In this document: piece after piece, positions 16,302 through 25,404 of the stretch
Position numbering within the stretch: position 1 is the first letter of the stretch
Layout of the letters: each line of letters starts with the position of its first letter
Assembly: GCA_947644545.1 (NCBI GenBank)
Contig: CANRZW010000001.1
Span: 124,001-188,000 of the forward strand
Reading direction: 5' to 3'
DNA from: an uncultured Lachnospiraceae bacterium
Lineage (GTDB): Bacteria > Bacillota > Clostridia > Lachnospirales > Lachnospiraceae
DNA: 64,000 nucleotides
Made by a program: the position numbers and the translations under genes
The notes under the pieces: model-generated
The model's input: only the letters and a program-made list of their open reading frames with translations
Database searches by the model: none
What the model was told of the DNA's origin: nothing

Positions 16302-17249
16302 CTAATCCAGCTGGATCGTCGGGTCTACCAGCGCATACAGAATATCCGTCACCAGATTAGCCATAAGCACCACTATGGCCGATAACAGGCAGACTCCCAT
16401 GATCACCGGAAAATCCCGGTTGCTGATGGCGCTCATCGTCATCAGGCCAAGCCCCGGCCAGGAGAACACCTGCTCGATAATGACCGCTCCGCCAAACAGC
16501 ATCGGAATCTCCATGCCGATGACCGTGATGATCGGCACCAGCGCATTGCGCAGAGCGTGTTTGTTGATGACAAGAAACCGTCCGATTCCCTTAGCTCTCG
16601 CCGTCCGCAGATAATCCTGCTGCAGGATCTCCAGCATCGCGCTCCTGATATAGCGGATATTACTGCCCGCCATGGAAAAGGCCAGCACAGTCACCGGCAT
16701 CACCATATGTTTTGCCACATCCGCCGCACCGCCCTGCGTCCCCAGCGTCGTCATCCCGCTGGAGGGCAGCCAGCCCAGCTTCACCGTAAAAAGATAGATC
16801 AGCAGAAGTGACAGGAAGAACCCCGGCACGCTGCTGCCAAGAAAGGAAGCCGTCACCACCGCATAATCGCCTTTGGAATACTGCCGGATCGCACTGTAGA
16901 TTCCCGCCGGAACCGCCAGCAGCAGACTCACCAGAAGGGACACGCCCATCAAGAGCAGCGTAGGGCCGATATGGCTGCCGATCATGGAGCTGACCGGCTG
17001 AAACGACTTCATCGAATAGCCCATATTCCCCTGCAGAAGCTCTCCCAGCCAGACGAAATACTGCACCAGCACCGGCTGATCCAATCCAAGCGCGATCCGC
17101 TTCGCCTCCACTGCCGCCTCCGACACGCGCGGCCCCTGCAGCATCTCCAGCGGACTTCCCGCCAGACACATGATCGTATAATCAATGACCGTAATGCCGA
17201 TCAAAACCGGAATGGCGATCAAAATACGTTTTAAAATATATTTCCCCAT
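16302..17249 (-). CDS. oligopeptide/dipeptide ABC transporter permease (OppB/DppB type)
   Basis: A 315-residue, six-helix permease. YILKRILIAIPVLIGITVI opens it, as usual in OppB/DppB proteins. The substrate-channel and coupling motifs RYIRSAMLEILQQDYLRTAR and AKGI, and the ending ALVDPTIQLD, are diagnostic. GAGGAAGTT lies just before the ATG. It follows the second ATPase gene by 17 bases and precedes the OppC-type permease. Together they form the membrane channel of a peptide importer. Confidence 0.92.
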   Translation of the reverse strand: MGKYILKRILIAIPVLIGITVIDYTIMCLAGSPLEMLQGPRVSEAAVEAKRIALGLDQPVLVQYFVWLGELLQGNMGYSMKSFQPVSSMIGSHIGPTLLLMGVSLLVSLLLAVPAGIYSAIRQYSKGDYAVVTASFLGSSVPGFFLSLLLIYLFTVKLGWLPSSGMTTLGTQGGAADVAKHMVMPVTVLAFSMAGSNIRYIRSAMLEILQQDYLRTARAKGIGRFLVINKHALRNALVPIITVIGMEIPMLFGGAVIIEQVFSWPGLGLMTMSAISNRDFPVIMGVCLLSAIVVLMANLVTDILYALVDPTIQLD

Positions 17250-17266
17250 AACTTCCTCGCTTCCGC

Positions 17267-18370
17267 CTAACCGTTAAGCACCACCGGACAGGCCGCCATA
17301 TGCACGCCCGGATTCTCCGCCTGCTCCCGGTCCCCGGCCATCCTGTCACCAATCTCCGCCGCCTGCATTCTTCCGCTTCCCGTATCTGCCTCCCAGGCTT
17401 TCCTGACCGGCGCGTTTACCTCCTGCATCTTTGGTATCTCCTGCCTGCACTGCGCCGTCGCATAAGGACACCTGGGATGGAACCGGCACCCTTCCGGCGG
17501 GCATGTACTGCTGCCGATCTCTCCCTGCAGCAGACTGCGCTCCCTGCCCTTTTCCACGGGATCGGGTATCGGCACCGCCTCCAGCAGCGCCCGCGTATAC
17601 GGATGTACCGGATCGTTGAAGATTTCCTTCGCGTCGCCGTATTCCACGATCTTTCCCAGATACATAACCGCAATCTGATCACTCACGTAATTGACCGCCC
17701 CCAGTCCGTGCCCCACGAACAGAAGCGTCAGCCCCAGCTCCTTCTGCAGTTCTTTCAGCAGATTTAAGATCTGCGCCTGAATGGACACGTCCAGCGCACT
17801 CACCGGCTCATCGCAGACGATAAACTCCGGATTTAAGGACAATGCTTTCGCGATCCCGATCCGCTGCCGCTGCCCGCCGGAAAACTCGTGGGGATATCTG
17901 CCAAGCACCGTCCGCGGCAGCCCCACCATATCCAATAAGCGCAGGATCTCCTTCTCCACCGTATCCTTATGTGCGATCTGATGATACAGCATGGGCTGTG
18001 CCAGTATCTCATAAATATGTTTGCGGGGATTTAACGAGGAATAAGGATCCTGAAAGATCATCTGCAGCTTCGTCCTGACCTCCCGCATCTGCTTTCTGTC
18101 CTTCTGCAGGGCAGAAAGGTCAACACCGTCATAATAAATCTTTCCCTCCGTGGGCGTCTCCAAGCCTACCAGCTGCCTGCCGATGGTGGATTTGCCACAG
18201 CCCGACTCTCCCACCAGTCCCAGCGTCTGTCCCCGCATCACGGAAAAGCTGACCCCGTCCACCGCCTTAACATAGCCGGTCGTATGCGTGATGATCCCGC
18301 CCTTGACAGGATAATATTTCTTCAGATTTTCCACCCGGATCAACGGGATATTCTCTTTCTCCACTATCAC
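17267..18370 (-). CDS. oligopeptide ABC transporter ATP-binding protein (OppF/DppF type)
   Basis: A 367-residue ATPase of the peptide importer. Walker [10 protein letters not shown] is at residues 54-62, the signature FSGGQRQRIGIA follows, and Walker B is FIVCDEP. The C-terminal oligopeptide-transporter domain is seen in HPYTRALLEAVP and the cysteine cluster CRFHPRCPYATAQC, which in relatives can hold an Fe-S cluster. After it comes an extra tail of about 45 residues rich in Glu/Arg/Ala. The start is GTG at 18370 with AAGGGG 5 bases upstream. It lies 24 bases after the OppD-type gene. Confidence 0.92.
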   Translation of the reverse strand: MIVEKENIPLIRVENLKKYYPVKGGIITHTTGYVKAVDGVSFSVMRGQTLGLVGESGCGKSTIGRQLVGLETPTEGKIYYDGVDLSALQKDRKQMREVRTKLQMIFQDPYSSLNPRKHIYEILAQPMLYHQIAHKDTVEKEILRLLDMVGLPRTVLGRYPHEFSGGQRQRIGIAKALSLNPEFIVCDEPVSALDVSIQAQILNLLKELQKELGLTLLFVGHGLGAVNYVSDQIAVMYLGKIVEYGDAKEIFNDPVHPYTRALLEAVPIPDPVEKGRERSLLQGEIGSSTCPPEGCRFHPRCPYATAQCRQEIPKMQEVNAPVRKAWEADTGSGRMQAAEIGDRMAGDREQAENPGVHMAACPVVLNG

Positions 18371-18394
18371 TATCCCCTTCTGTCACTAACGACA

Positions 18395-19390
18395 TTAGAA
18401 ATGTCGCTTCCCTGCCTGCTCTTCTTTCTGAAACGCTACAATACATCTGGCAGCCTGTCCCTCCCCGAAGCAATACAGTTCCTGTGGACTGTCGCATTCC
18501 TTCTGCCTGTAAGGACAGCGATCCGCAAACCGGCACCCGGTAATATCGTCATAGTTCTCCGGCACCATGCCCGGTATCGCCATCAGCTGCCGCTCCCTGT
18601 CGTCCCGTATAGTGGGCACCGTCTCGAGAAGCGCCTGTGTATAAGGGTGCTTCGGCTTTTCAAAAAGCTCCTGCACCGGCGCCTCCTCCACGATCTGTCC
18701 CGCGTACATCACGATCACTCGATCCGCCATATTGGCCACCAGCCCGATGTCATGCGTGATCAGGATCATGGCCATGTTCTTCTCCCGGCGCAGTTCCCCC
18801 AGCAGCTTCATGATCTGTGCCTGTATGGTTACATCCAGCGCCGTCGTCGGCTCATCCGCAATCAGAAGCTTCGGATTGCAGGCCAGCGCCATGGCGATCA
18901 TCACCCGCTGACGCATACCGCCGGATAACGTGTGCGGAAACTTCTTCATCACGCCCGGCGCATCCGGCATCCCTACCCGGCCGAGCAGTTTGGCCGCCCG
19001 CTCCCTGGCTTCTTCCTTTGACAGATGCATATGGACACGGATGCTCTCCGTAATCTGGCTGCCTACCGTAAAGACCGGATTTAAAGAGGTCAGCGGATCC
19101 TGAAAGATCATCGTAAGCTCATCCCCTCTGATCTCATCCAGCTCTTTTTCCGTCATCGCAAGAAGATTCTTATTTTCAAAGAGGACAGAGCCGTCCGTGA
19201 CAGCTCCGCCCCTTCCCAGTAGTCCCATGATCGACAATGATGTAACACTTTTTCCGCAGCCCGATTCTCCCACCAGACAGACCACTTCTCCTCGGTCCAC
19301 ATGGAAACTGACGTGATCCACACTGATATTCGTCCCATAGTCGCCGGCAAAAACCGTCGTTAAGTCCTGCACTTCCAGTAAATGCGGCAT
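18395..19390 (-). CDS. oligopeptide ABC transporter ATP-binding protein (OppD/DppD type)
   Basis: A 331-residue ATPase with Walker A GESGCGKS at residues 41-48, the signature [15 protein letters not shown], Walker B LLIADEPT and the C-terminal [14 protein letters not shown] plus [14 protein letters not shown] cluster typical of OppD proteins. AAGGAGGTAACC precedes the ATG at 19390. It pairs with the OppF-type ATPase encoded just downstream to power the two permeases. The gene order binding protein, D, F, B, C, peptidase matches a single peptide-uptake operon. Confidence 0.93.
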   Translation of the reverse strand: MPHLLEVQDLTTVFAGDYGTNISVDHVSFHVDRGEVVCLVGESGCGKSVTSLSIMGLLGRGGAVTDGSVLFENKNLLAMTEKELDEIRGDELTMIFQDPLTSLNPVFTVGSQITESIRVHMHLSKEEARERAAKLLGRVGMPDAPGVMKKFPHTLSGGMRQRVMIAMALACNPKLLIADEPTTALDVTIQAQIMKLLGELRREKNMAMILITHDIGLVANMADRVIVMYAGQIVEEAPVQELFEKPKHPYTQALLETVPTIRDDRERQLMAIPGMVPENYDDITGCRFADRCPYRQKECDSPQELYCFGEGQAARCIVAFQKEEQAGKRHF

Positions 19391-19491
19391 AAGGTTACCT
19401 CCTTATCACTTCATACTGACCCTCATTCATCCGCCTCACAGATATTCAAATCCGTGTGGAGAATGCCCTGTTCCCGGCATCCTCCATAATA

Positions 19492-21228
19492 TTACTCCGC
19501 AATATCCCAGTTATGCACATCGTTGAAGAAACCGTACACACTGGGCTGTGCGCCCGTGATCCGGTTATTGACCGCGCCCTGCGCACTGATGACATAGACG
19601 GAGAACATCGGCACCTCCGCCTGCATCTTCGCATCCACTGTCGAATAGAAACCGGTGATCTCGGACACGTCGCTTGTCTGCTGCGTTCCGTCAAGAGCCG
19701 CCGCTACCTCTTCGTTGTAATATCCCGTCCAGCTTCCCTCGCCGCCTAACAACCAGGACACGTCCGGGTAAGGATCCACCGGCGCATAAGTATACTGCAC
19801 CGCCATAATATCATAATCCGTGCTGCCCGCCACCGTCATCAGCGTGGACAGGTCTACCGTGGTGATCTCGGCTTTGATCCCCACTGCCGCCCACTGTGCC
19901 ACAATAACCTGCGCACCGTTTACAAACGTATTGTCACCCGAATTTACGTAGAAGCGCAGCGTCTGAGAACCATCCCAGCCGGCCTCTGCAAGCAGTTCCT
20001 TCGCCTTCTCGGGGTTGTATTCCATCGGTGCGATCCCTTCGTCATAAAAAGGACTCGCTGAGGAAAGGAATCCGTCAATCACTTCGCCATGTCCCTTCAA
20101 CAGCTGATCCACCAGCTGCTGCCTGTCAATGGCATACACAAGCGCCTGACGCACCTTCGGATCCGGAATATTCGCTGTCTGGATAAAAGCAGACTGATTC
20201 GTCACCGGAGAACCGTAGACTACCGTCACATTCTCAAGCGCTTCGATACTTTCATAGTCTTCCTGCGGAATCGCCGTCATCGTGTGCTGCGTAATATCGA
20301 TCTCTCCCGACTGCAGACCCGCATAGACCTGGCTGCCGTCCACGATCTTGATATTCAGCTTGTCGATCTTCGGCGTCCCTTTCCAATACGATGTATTCGC
20401 CGTATAGGAAATATAATGGTTCGGATCGTAACCTGTCAGGATATAAGGCCCGCTGACCACATCCGGATGATTGAACCAGTCGGCGGAGGTCAGCTCTTCC
20501 TCACTGAATTTCTCAATGACATGTTTCGGCAGAACATGCAGATATCTTCCGTAACTGTTCTGGAACGTCGTCAGAGCCATCGGATATTTCGCTGTAAACT
20601 CGATCGTCTTCTCATCCTTTACCGTCAGGCCTGCCATGGAAGAAGCCCCTTCCTCCACGAAGCCCGTGGCATCGTCTGTGCCTTCAAAAGCATACAGAAG
20701 CAGTGTCGTGTTCGCCACTACCGGGCTGGCATAACGCAGTACGGAATACTCCACATCCTGCGCCGTCACCGGCGTTCCGTCAGACCAGGTCGCCGCCTCG
20801 TCGATATGCACCGTAAAATGAATATTATCTTCCGTGGTGATGGAATCCGCCAGCATCGGCTGGAAATTCAAGTCCTTATCCAGTTCCATCAGGGGCAGGA
20901 ACATCAGATCCGTCGCATACTTATTGAGCTCTGTCTGATCGTTGGCAAAAGGATTCACACCGCCCAGACTGTCCGTCACACCGATATTGATGATCTTCTC
21001 ACCCTCGGCCGCCACAGCCGGTCCCGCTCCGGTTCCTTCCTCGGCCGCCGCGTCATCGCCTGCCGACGTATTCTCTCCTGCCGCATCACCTGCCGCGGCA
21101 TCATTCGCCGCCGAATCGTCCGCACCTGCTCCGGTCCCGTCACTGCCGGAACCGCCGCACCCGACAGCCGCTGCCGTCATGGCAAGGATCAGAAGCAGAC
21201 TTAACAGTCTTTCTTTCATTCTTTTCAT
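19492..21228 (-). CDS. peptide ABC transporter substrate-binding lipoprotein (family 5)
   Basis: A 578-residue secreted lipoprotein. The signal peptide MKERLLSLLLILAMTAAAVGC ends in a lipobox with Cys24, followed by about 55 residues rich in Gly, Ala, Asp and Glu that act as a tether. The rest is a SBP_bac_5 (OppA/DppA-like) fold: DLNFQPMLADSI, SDGTPVTAQDVEYSVLR, VSGPYILTGYD, VRQALVYAIDRQQLVDQLL and AEAGWDGSQTLRF. The ATG at 21228 is chosen because GGAGGAGAGATT precedes it; a longer reading to 21330 lacks this. It is the first gene of the importer operon and should determine substrate choice, presumably oligopeptides. Confidence 0.93.
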   Translation of the reverse strand: MKRMKERLLSLLLILAMTAAAVGCGGSGSDGTGAGADDSAANDAAAGDAAGENTSAGDDAAAEEGTGAGPAVAAEGEKIINIGVTDSLGGVNPFANDQTELNKYATDLMFLPLMELDKDLNFQPMLADSITTEDNIHFTVHIDEAATWSDGTPVTAQDVEYSVLRYASPVVANTTLLLYAFEGTDDATGFVEEGASSMAGLTVKDEKTIEFTAKYPMALTTFQNSYGRYLHVLPKHVIEKFSEEELTSADWFNHPDVVSGPYILTGYDPNHYISYTANTSYWKGTPKIDKLNIKIVDGSQVYAGLQSGEIDITQHTMTAIPQEDYESIEALENVTVVYGSPVTNQSAFIQTANIPDPKVRQALVYAIDRQQLVDQLLKGHGEVIDGFLSSASPFYDEGIAPMEYNPEKAKELLAEAGWDGSQTLRFYVNSGDNTFVNGAQVIVAQWAAVGIKAEITTVDLSTLMTVAGSTDYDIMAVQYTYAPVDPYPDVSWLLGGEGSWTGYYNEEVAAALDGTQQTSDVSEITGFYSTVDAKMQAEVPMFSVYVISAQGAVNNRITGAQPSVYGFFNDVHNWDIAE

Positions 21229-21234
21229 AATCTC

Positions 21235-21252
21235 TCCTCCATTTCGAAGCGT
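21235..21252 (-). promoter_or_regulatory. extended ribosome-binding element shared with two other genes
   Basis: Plus-strand TCCTCCATTTCGAAGCGT here, TCCTCCATTCCAAAGCGC at 53675-53692 and TCCTCCATTCCGAAGCGC at 58850-58867 agree at 15 or more of 18 positions. Only the first six bases are the ribosome-binding site itself. Confidence 0.45.
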
Positions 21253-21337
21253 TCTTTGCCAGTACAATCGAATCCATGACGCTTCCACACGGATTCTCAT
21301 TGGACTTTCTGCACTTCTAATTTTTTCCAATTGCTTT

Positions 21338-21367
21338 AGTATAGCATAATCTTGACAAAAAAAGCAA
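21338..21367 (-). promoter_or_regulatory. promoter of the oligopeptide-transport operon
   Basis: On the minus strand TTGCTT (21362-21367) and TGC-TATACT (extended -10, 21338-21343) with an 18-bp spacer. It lies about 110 bases before the ATG of the binding protein. Confidence 0.55.
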
Positions 21368-21430
21368 TGCGCTGTATATTTTCTACTAAATCATATGCAA
21401 CGTTAGCATTCTTTACATAAGGAAACCATA

Positions 21431-22051
21431 ATGAAAAACCTGCTCAATTATCAATCCAGTGAATACGACTGCGGACCGGTATCCCTGACAAATGCGATCA
21501 GGTATCTGTTCGATCGGGAAGTAATCTATCCTGACATCATTAAATATATTATGCTTTATTGTCTCGATTCATACAATGAAAACGGAGAGATCGGCAAGCG
21601 CGGCACATCCGCTTCCGCCATGTACTTCCTGAGTAACTGGCTGAACCAGTTCGGACGTGTGAAGAACTTTCCCATATCCTGTGAATTTCTGTCCGGCAAA
21701 GAAGTCTGCGTCTCCTGTGACGACCGGATCGGGAAAGCGCTGCGCCAGGGCGGCGTCGTGCTTCTGCGCCTCTTTCTGGACGTCAGCCACTATGTACTTT
21801 TGACCGGGATTGAGGGAGACAATGTCTATCTCTTCGACCCTTATTATGAGGAGTTGGACGATCCGGAACTGGATCAGGAATATTTTGAAGACGGCATCGC
21901 CTTCATCACGGATCAGCCCAAGCGCGCCAACCGCATGGTCTCTGCCGCACGCCTGAACCGTCTGACGGAAGGCTACTATGAAATGGGGCCTTATGAGATG
22001 CGTGAGGCCGTGATTGTGTTTAACGACGAGACGAAGCTGCAAGTGCTATGA
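21431..22051 (+). CDS. C39-like cysteine peptidase-fold protein
   Basis: A 206-residue cytoplasmic protein. YQSSEYDCGPVSLTNAIRYL near the start is the papain-like C39 nucleophile motif (Cys14), and DVSHYVLLTG supplies His120, with NVYLFDPYYEE supplying Asp136. All three catalytic residues are therefore present. There is no signal peptide, transporter domain or ABC partner, so this is not a bacteriocin-exporter peptidase; related stand-alone proteins are mostly uncharacterised. AAGGAAACC lies upstream of the ATG. It is transcribed divergently from the peptide importer and convergently with spoVT. Its substrate is unknown; cleavage of small peptides or an amide/thioester reaction are both possible. 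Confidence 0.75.
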   Translation: MKNLLNYQSSEYDCGPVSLTNAIRYLFDREVIYPDIIKYIMLYCLDSYNENGEIGKRGTSASAMYFLSNWLNQFGRVKNFPISCEFLSGKEVCVSCDDRIGKALRQGGVVLLRLFLDVSHYVLLTGIEGDNVYLFDPYYEELDDPELDQEYFEDGIAFITDQPKRANRMVSAARLNRLTEGYYEMGPYEMREAVIVFNDETKLQVL

Positions 22052-22069
22052 TAAAGCTGCAAGTGCTAT
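22034..22069. repeat. 20-bp tandem duplication across the stop codon of the C39-like gene
   Basis: AAGCTGCAAGTGCTAT occurs at 22034-22049 and again at 22054-22069. The first copy encodes the last residues (KLQVL) and the TGA; the second lies just beyond the stop. Confidence 0.85.
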
Positions 22070-22123
22070 AAGGAGAGCATGTCTGCGGGCTTTCCTGTGC
22101 CCCTTTACAGACATGCTCTCCTT
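22070..22123. terminator. bidirectional hairpin between C39-like gene and spoVT
   Basis: AAGGAGAGCATGTCTG (22070-22085) pairs perfectly over 16 bp with 22108-22123. It is shared by the two converging genes; the flanking T/A tracts are short. Confidence 0.75.
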
Positions 22124-22134
22124 AATTCTATGGC

Positions 22135-22677
22135 CTACTGTTCCATCTGCCGCCCCAGGAATCCTGCTGCCGACTGAATCAGCTTCTGCTCCACTTCACC
22201 CATCTTGGACTTATGGTCCGTCTCTAACAGGACTACCGACCCGATCACGTCTCCCTCGCAGATGATCGGGCTGATCGCCTCGTGATGCACATCCTCCAGA
22301 TCGTTGCCCACCTCGATGAAGTTCCGGTCTCCTTTGGCCGCCACCACGCTCTCTCTGTGGTCAATTTTCTCTTCCAGCTCCCTGCTGATAGACTTACCCA
22401 GCATATTCTTCATGCCGCCTGCCACCGCGATAAACTGGTCTCTGTCGGAGATCATCGCCACATGACCGGACACCTGCGCCATACTCTCCGCATACTGCTT
22501 GGCAAAGGTACCCATCTCTCCGATCGGAGAATATTTCTTTAAGATAATCTCTCCTTCTCTGTCCGTAAAGATCTCTAACGGATCCGCCTCCCTGATCCGC
22601 AGTGTCCTGCGGATCTCCTTGGGAATCACGATCCTTCCCAGATCATCTATCCGTCTCACAATACCTGTCGCTTTCAT
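22135..22677 (-). CDS. spoVT: stage V sporulation protein T, transition-state/forespore regulator
   Basis: About 180 residues. An AbrB-type swapped-hairpin DNA-binding domain fills the first 50 residues (ATGIVRRIDDLGRIVIPKEI, RRTLRIREADPLEI). A GAF-like regulatory domain follows (QVSGHVAMISDRDQFIAVAG, ISPIICEGDVIGSVVLLE). This arrangement and length are those of SpoVT, which in Bacillus tunes sigma-G-dependent forespore genes; in Clostridia it is widespread. The ATG at 22677 has GGAGG 8 bases upstream; the upstream TTG at 22692 overlaps that site and is rejected. A minus-strand TATAAT lies at 22701-22706. Confidence 0.95.
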   Translation of the reverse strand: MKATGIVRRIDDLGRIVIPKEIRRTLRIREADPLEIFTDREGEIILKKYSPIGEMGTFAKQYAESMAQVSGHVAMISDRDQFIAVAGGMKNMLGKSISRELEEKIDHRESVVAAKGDRNFIEVGNDLEDVHHEAISPIICEGDVIGSVVLLETDHKSKMGEVEQKLIQSAAGFLGRQMEQ

Positions 22678-22906
22678 TCTATATCCCTCCAAATTTACAA
22701 ATTATAGTTTCTCCTGACCGTGAAGATCTGCAATACGACATTCTGCACTCTTCCCATTCATGGTACAATTATCTCAACCGTCACATTACCTCATGACTAC
22801 ATTGCATTTTAATCTGCCAACGGCCTCATGACCGCTGACGTTTTTACTATTATTTGTAAAGAAGGAAATTATATGCATCCAAATCAGGAAATTAAAAGCT
22901 CATGTT

Positions 22907-25363
22907 TTAAACAACACACTCTGCCGTTCCATAGAACGCTCTTGTCCTGCCGTCAATCCAGGTATCATCCGTGATCGTGAAACGATCTGACAAACGGATA
23001 TCCTCGGAAGAACTCCCTACTTTCAGGATAACGTCTCCCTTTTCAATCTTCCAGCGGTTATGCAGATCCAGAAATGCCAGTGCACTGAGCGGAAGAACAT
23101 ATCGTATCTTCTTAATCTCTCCCGGCTCGATCCTTACTCTAGCAAATCCCGTCAGCTCCATATTGGGCCGCACCACACAGGCATGTTCATCGCTGACATA
23201 GAACTGAACGATCTCCGTCCCGGCTCTTTCACCACAGTTCTTTACCTGCAGAGTAAGCTCCAGAGATTCTTTCCCGGACAGCCTCTTTTTCTCAATTGCC
23301 AATTCTCTGTATTCAAAATCCGTATAGGATATTCCATGCCCGAAACAATATCTTGGCGTATGAGGGCAGTCCACATAATCCGCAAATCCGATACTGTAAC
23401 TTTGATGATTGGCCGAACCGAACCTGTGATTGTAGAATACCGGAATCTGACCGCTGTTATACGCCGTAGAGACCGGCATCTTCCCACAGGGATTATAATC
23501 TCCCGCCAGTACCGAAACGACTGCAAAAGCCCCTCGCTCCGCCGGGCTCCATGCTTCCAGGATGCTGTTCAGACACCGGTCCGCCGCATCGGATGAGATC
23601 GGCCTTCCGTCAAAATGAATCCCCACCATTGGCTTACAAAGAGCCGCCGCCAGCTCGATAAATCTGTCCTGACATACCGGCAGATTGATATTTGTCGCAT
23701 CGATGCCCTCTCCGGTCGTGGCCTGGGATCCCATACTGTATTTGCCGCCCAGCGTCAGAAGGATCAAGTCGCTTTCCGCACAGACCCGCAGGGCTTCCTC
23801 GTAGCCCGATTCATCATTGCCGGCAAACGGATACCCGTATGCGTACGTAATCTCCGTTTGCGGAAATCTTGTTCTTAGCTCTTCGACCAGACTCTTTACC
23901 TGCGGCATATAGGTTTGCAGGCGTTCTCTGAATGCGTCATTGTCTGCCTGCACACTGCTGCCCGGATAAGTTTTTACCGCCTCGTTTTCTCCTGCAATCT
24001 CTCCGATCCCTGCCATGGAGGAACGTGCCGCCACTTCCCCTTCCAGCATGGACATATAAGTATAACCTCCAAAAAAGACCTTGGCATCATCCGCATGCTG
24101 TCCTATGACTGCGATTTTTTTGACAGAATCACTGATCGGAAGCGTCCCGTCATTTTTCAACAGAACAAGTGATTCCAACGCGGACTGTTCTGTCAGACGA
24201 TCATCCTCCTCTGTGCGGATCTCGCAATGCAGTTGTCCGTCTTCGCAGGCAAAAGGATGATCAAATAACCCTGTGCGGAACTTTGTCCGCAAGATCTCAA
24301 GGACCCTTGCATCCAATACCTCGCTGTCTGCTCTGCCGTCCTCAAACATCTTCTCCAGTTCCTCGTTATAGCATACCATCGACGGAAGTTCCATATTCAT
24401 ACCGGCCTGCATGGCAAACAATCCTGTCTCACCGGCGCTTTCCCCTACATGATCCACATAGAATGCATTGGACAATGCGCTGTAATCGGTAACCGCAATC
24501 CCATCCATCCCCATCTCATTTCGCAGAATCGTAGTCAGCATTTCTTCGGAACAGGAAACTTCCTCGCCATTGATGGCGTCGTAGCAGGGCATAACACCCC
24601 GCAGGCCCGCTTCCGTGATCGCCGCCTGAAAAGGTTTTGCATAGACCTCCATCAGACTTCTCTTCGAGATATCACATTCCGCGCCATGGATTCCGCCCAT
24701 TCCGGCGTGAAAACCCATATAGTGCTTCGCAATGCCCTCCGTCTTTAACCCGTCGAACCGTTCGTTCTTCTGCAGACCTTTTAAATAAGCAGTGCCCATG
24801 GCCGCCGCCAATGTGCTGTCCTCCCCGTAGGTCTCTCCCTGTCGTCCCATGCGGGAATCCCTGGATATATCCAATACCGGCGCAAATGTCTGCGATACAC
24901 CTACGACCCTCTCACAACGCCCAATGCAGTCTCCGATCCGCTCTTCCAATTCCGGATCCCAGGAAGACGCCCGGCCGATTCCGCCGGGAAAAGAAACCGC
25001 ACCATAAATATAGGCGCCGCACAGACCTTCCATATGGAAGAATGCCGGAATATGATGCGGCGAACTTTCCATGATCTTCTTCTGGAATGTCGTCTGAAAC
25101 CGCACAAACTCTTTTGCCGATCGCACGCTCCTTGTGCAGAGCGTACTCACATTTCCCACCCCATAAGGATGCTGTGCAGTCCAGGACAGATCGTCCACCG
25201 TCATGGGAAAAACACCCACAACCTGCCCCATCTTCTCGCCCAGGGACATCCTGGACAACAGATCCTGTGCCCGCTCATCCGCGCATACTGTCCTGTCTAT
25301 ATATTTTTCCATTTGCTTTACAACACCCTGTCCTTTCTTCATCCCCTGCCACACCGCAGACAC
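22907..25363 (-). CDS. glycoside hydrolase family 3 beta-glycosidase
   Basis: About 818 residues, cytoplasmic. The N-terminal GH3 barrel shows GRQGETYGED, the KHYMG site near 213 and the nucleophile Asp293 in GIAVTDYSALSNA. The second alpha/beta domain contains LLKNDGTLPIS, IAVIGQHADD and LTLGGKYSMGSQATTGEG, and a fibronectin-III-like C-terminal domain ends the protein (GTEIVQFYVSD, LTGFARVRI). GH3 enzymes release glucose, xylose or related sugars from beta-linked oligosaccharides. Start is uncertain: GTG 25363 has AGGGG 10 bases upstream, while ATG 25312 begins the conserved part (MEKYIDRTV). It is the last gene of the sugar locus and has no export signal, so it works on imported oligosaccharides. 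Confidence 0.93.
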   Translation of the reverse strand: MSAVWQGMKKGQGVVKQMEKYIDRTVCADERAQDLLSRMSLGEKMGQVVGVFPMTVDDLSWTAQHPYGVGNVSTLCTRSVRSAKEFVRFQTTFQKKIMESSPHHIPAFFHMEGLCGAYIYGAVSFPGGIGRASSWDPELEERIGDCIGRCERVVGVSQTFAPVLDISRDSRMGRQGETYGEDSTLAAAMGTAYLKGLQKNERFDGLKTEGIAKHYMGFHAGMGGIHGAECDISKRSLMEVYAKPFQAAITEAGLRGVMPCYDAINGEEVSCSEEMLTTILRNEMGMDGIAVTDYSALSNAFYVDHVGESAGETGLFAMQAGMNMELPSMVCYNEELEKMFEDGRADSEVLDARVLEILRTKFRTGLFDHPFACEDGQLHCEIRTEEDDRLTEQSALESLVLLKNDGTLPISDSVKKIAVIGQHADDAKVFFGGYTYMSMLEGEVAARSSMAGIGEIAGENEAVKTYPGSSVQADNDAFRERLQTYMPQVKSLVEELRTRFPQTEITYAYGYPFAGNDESGYEEALRVCAESDLILLTLGGKYSMGSQATTGEGIDATNINLPVCQDRFIELAAALCKPMVGIHFDGRPISSDAADRCLNSILEAWSPAERGAFAVVSVLAGDYNPCGKMPVSTAYNSGQIPVFYNHRFGSANHQSYSIGFADYVDCPHTPRYCFGHGISYTDFEYRELAIEKKRLSGKESLELTLQVKNCGERAGTEIVQFYVSDEHACVVRPNMELTGFARVRIEPGEIKKIRYVLPLSALAFLDLHNRWKIEKGDVILKVGSSSEDIRLSDRFTITDDTWIDGRTRAFYGTAECVV

Positions 25364-25404
25364 GATAACAGCCCCTGCATGTTTCGATCCGGTGTGAACT
25401 TCGT

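Noticed and set aside
22873-22974. 33-codon plus-strand ORF with a good AAGGA site
   Set aside because: Most of it is antisense to the 3' end of the GH3 gene and the product (Ser/His/Gln/Arg-rich) is not protein-like.
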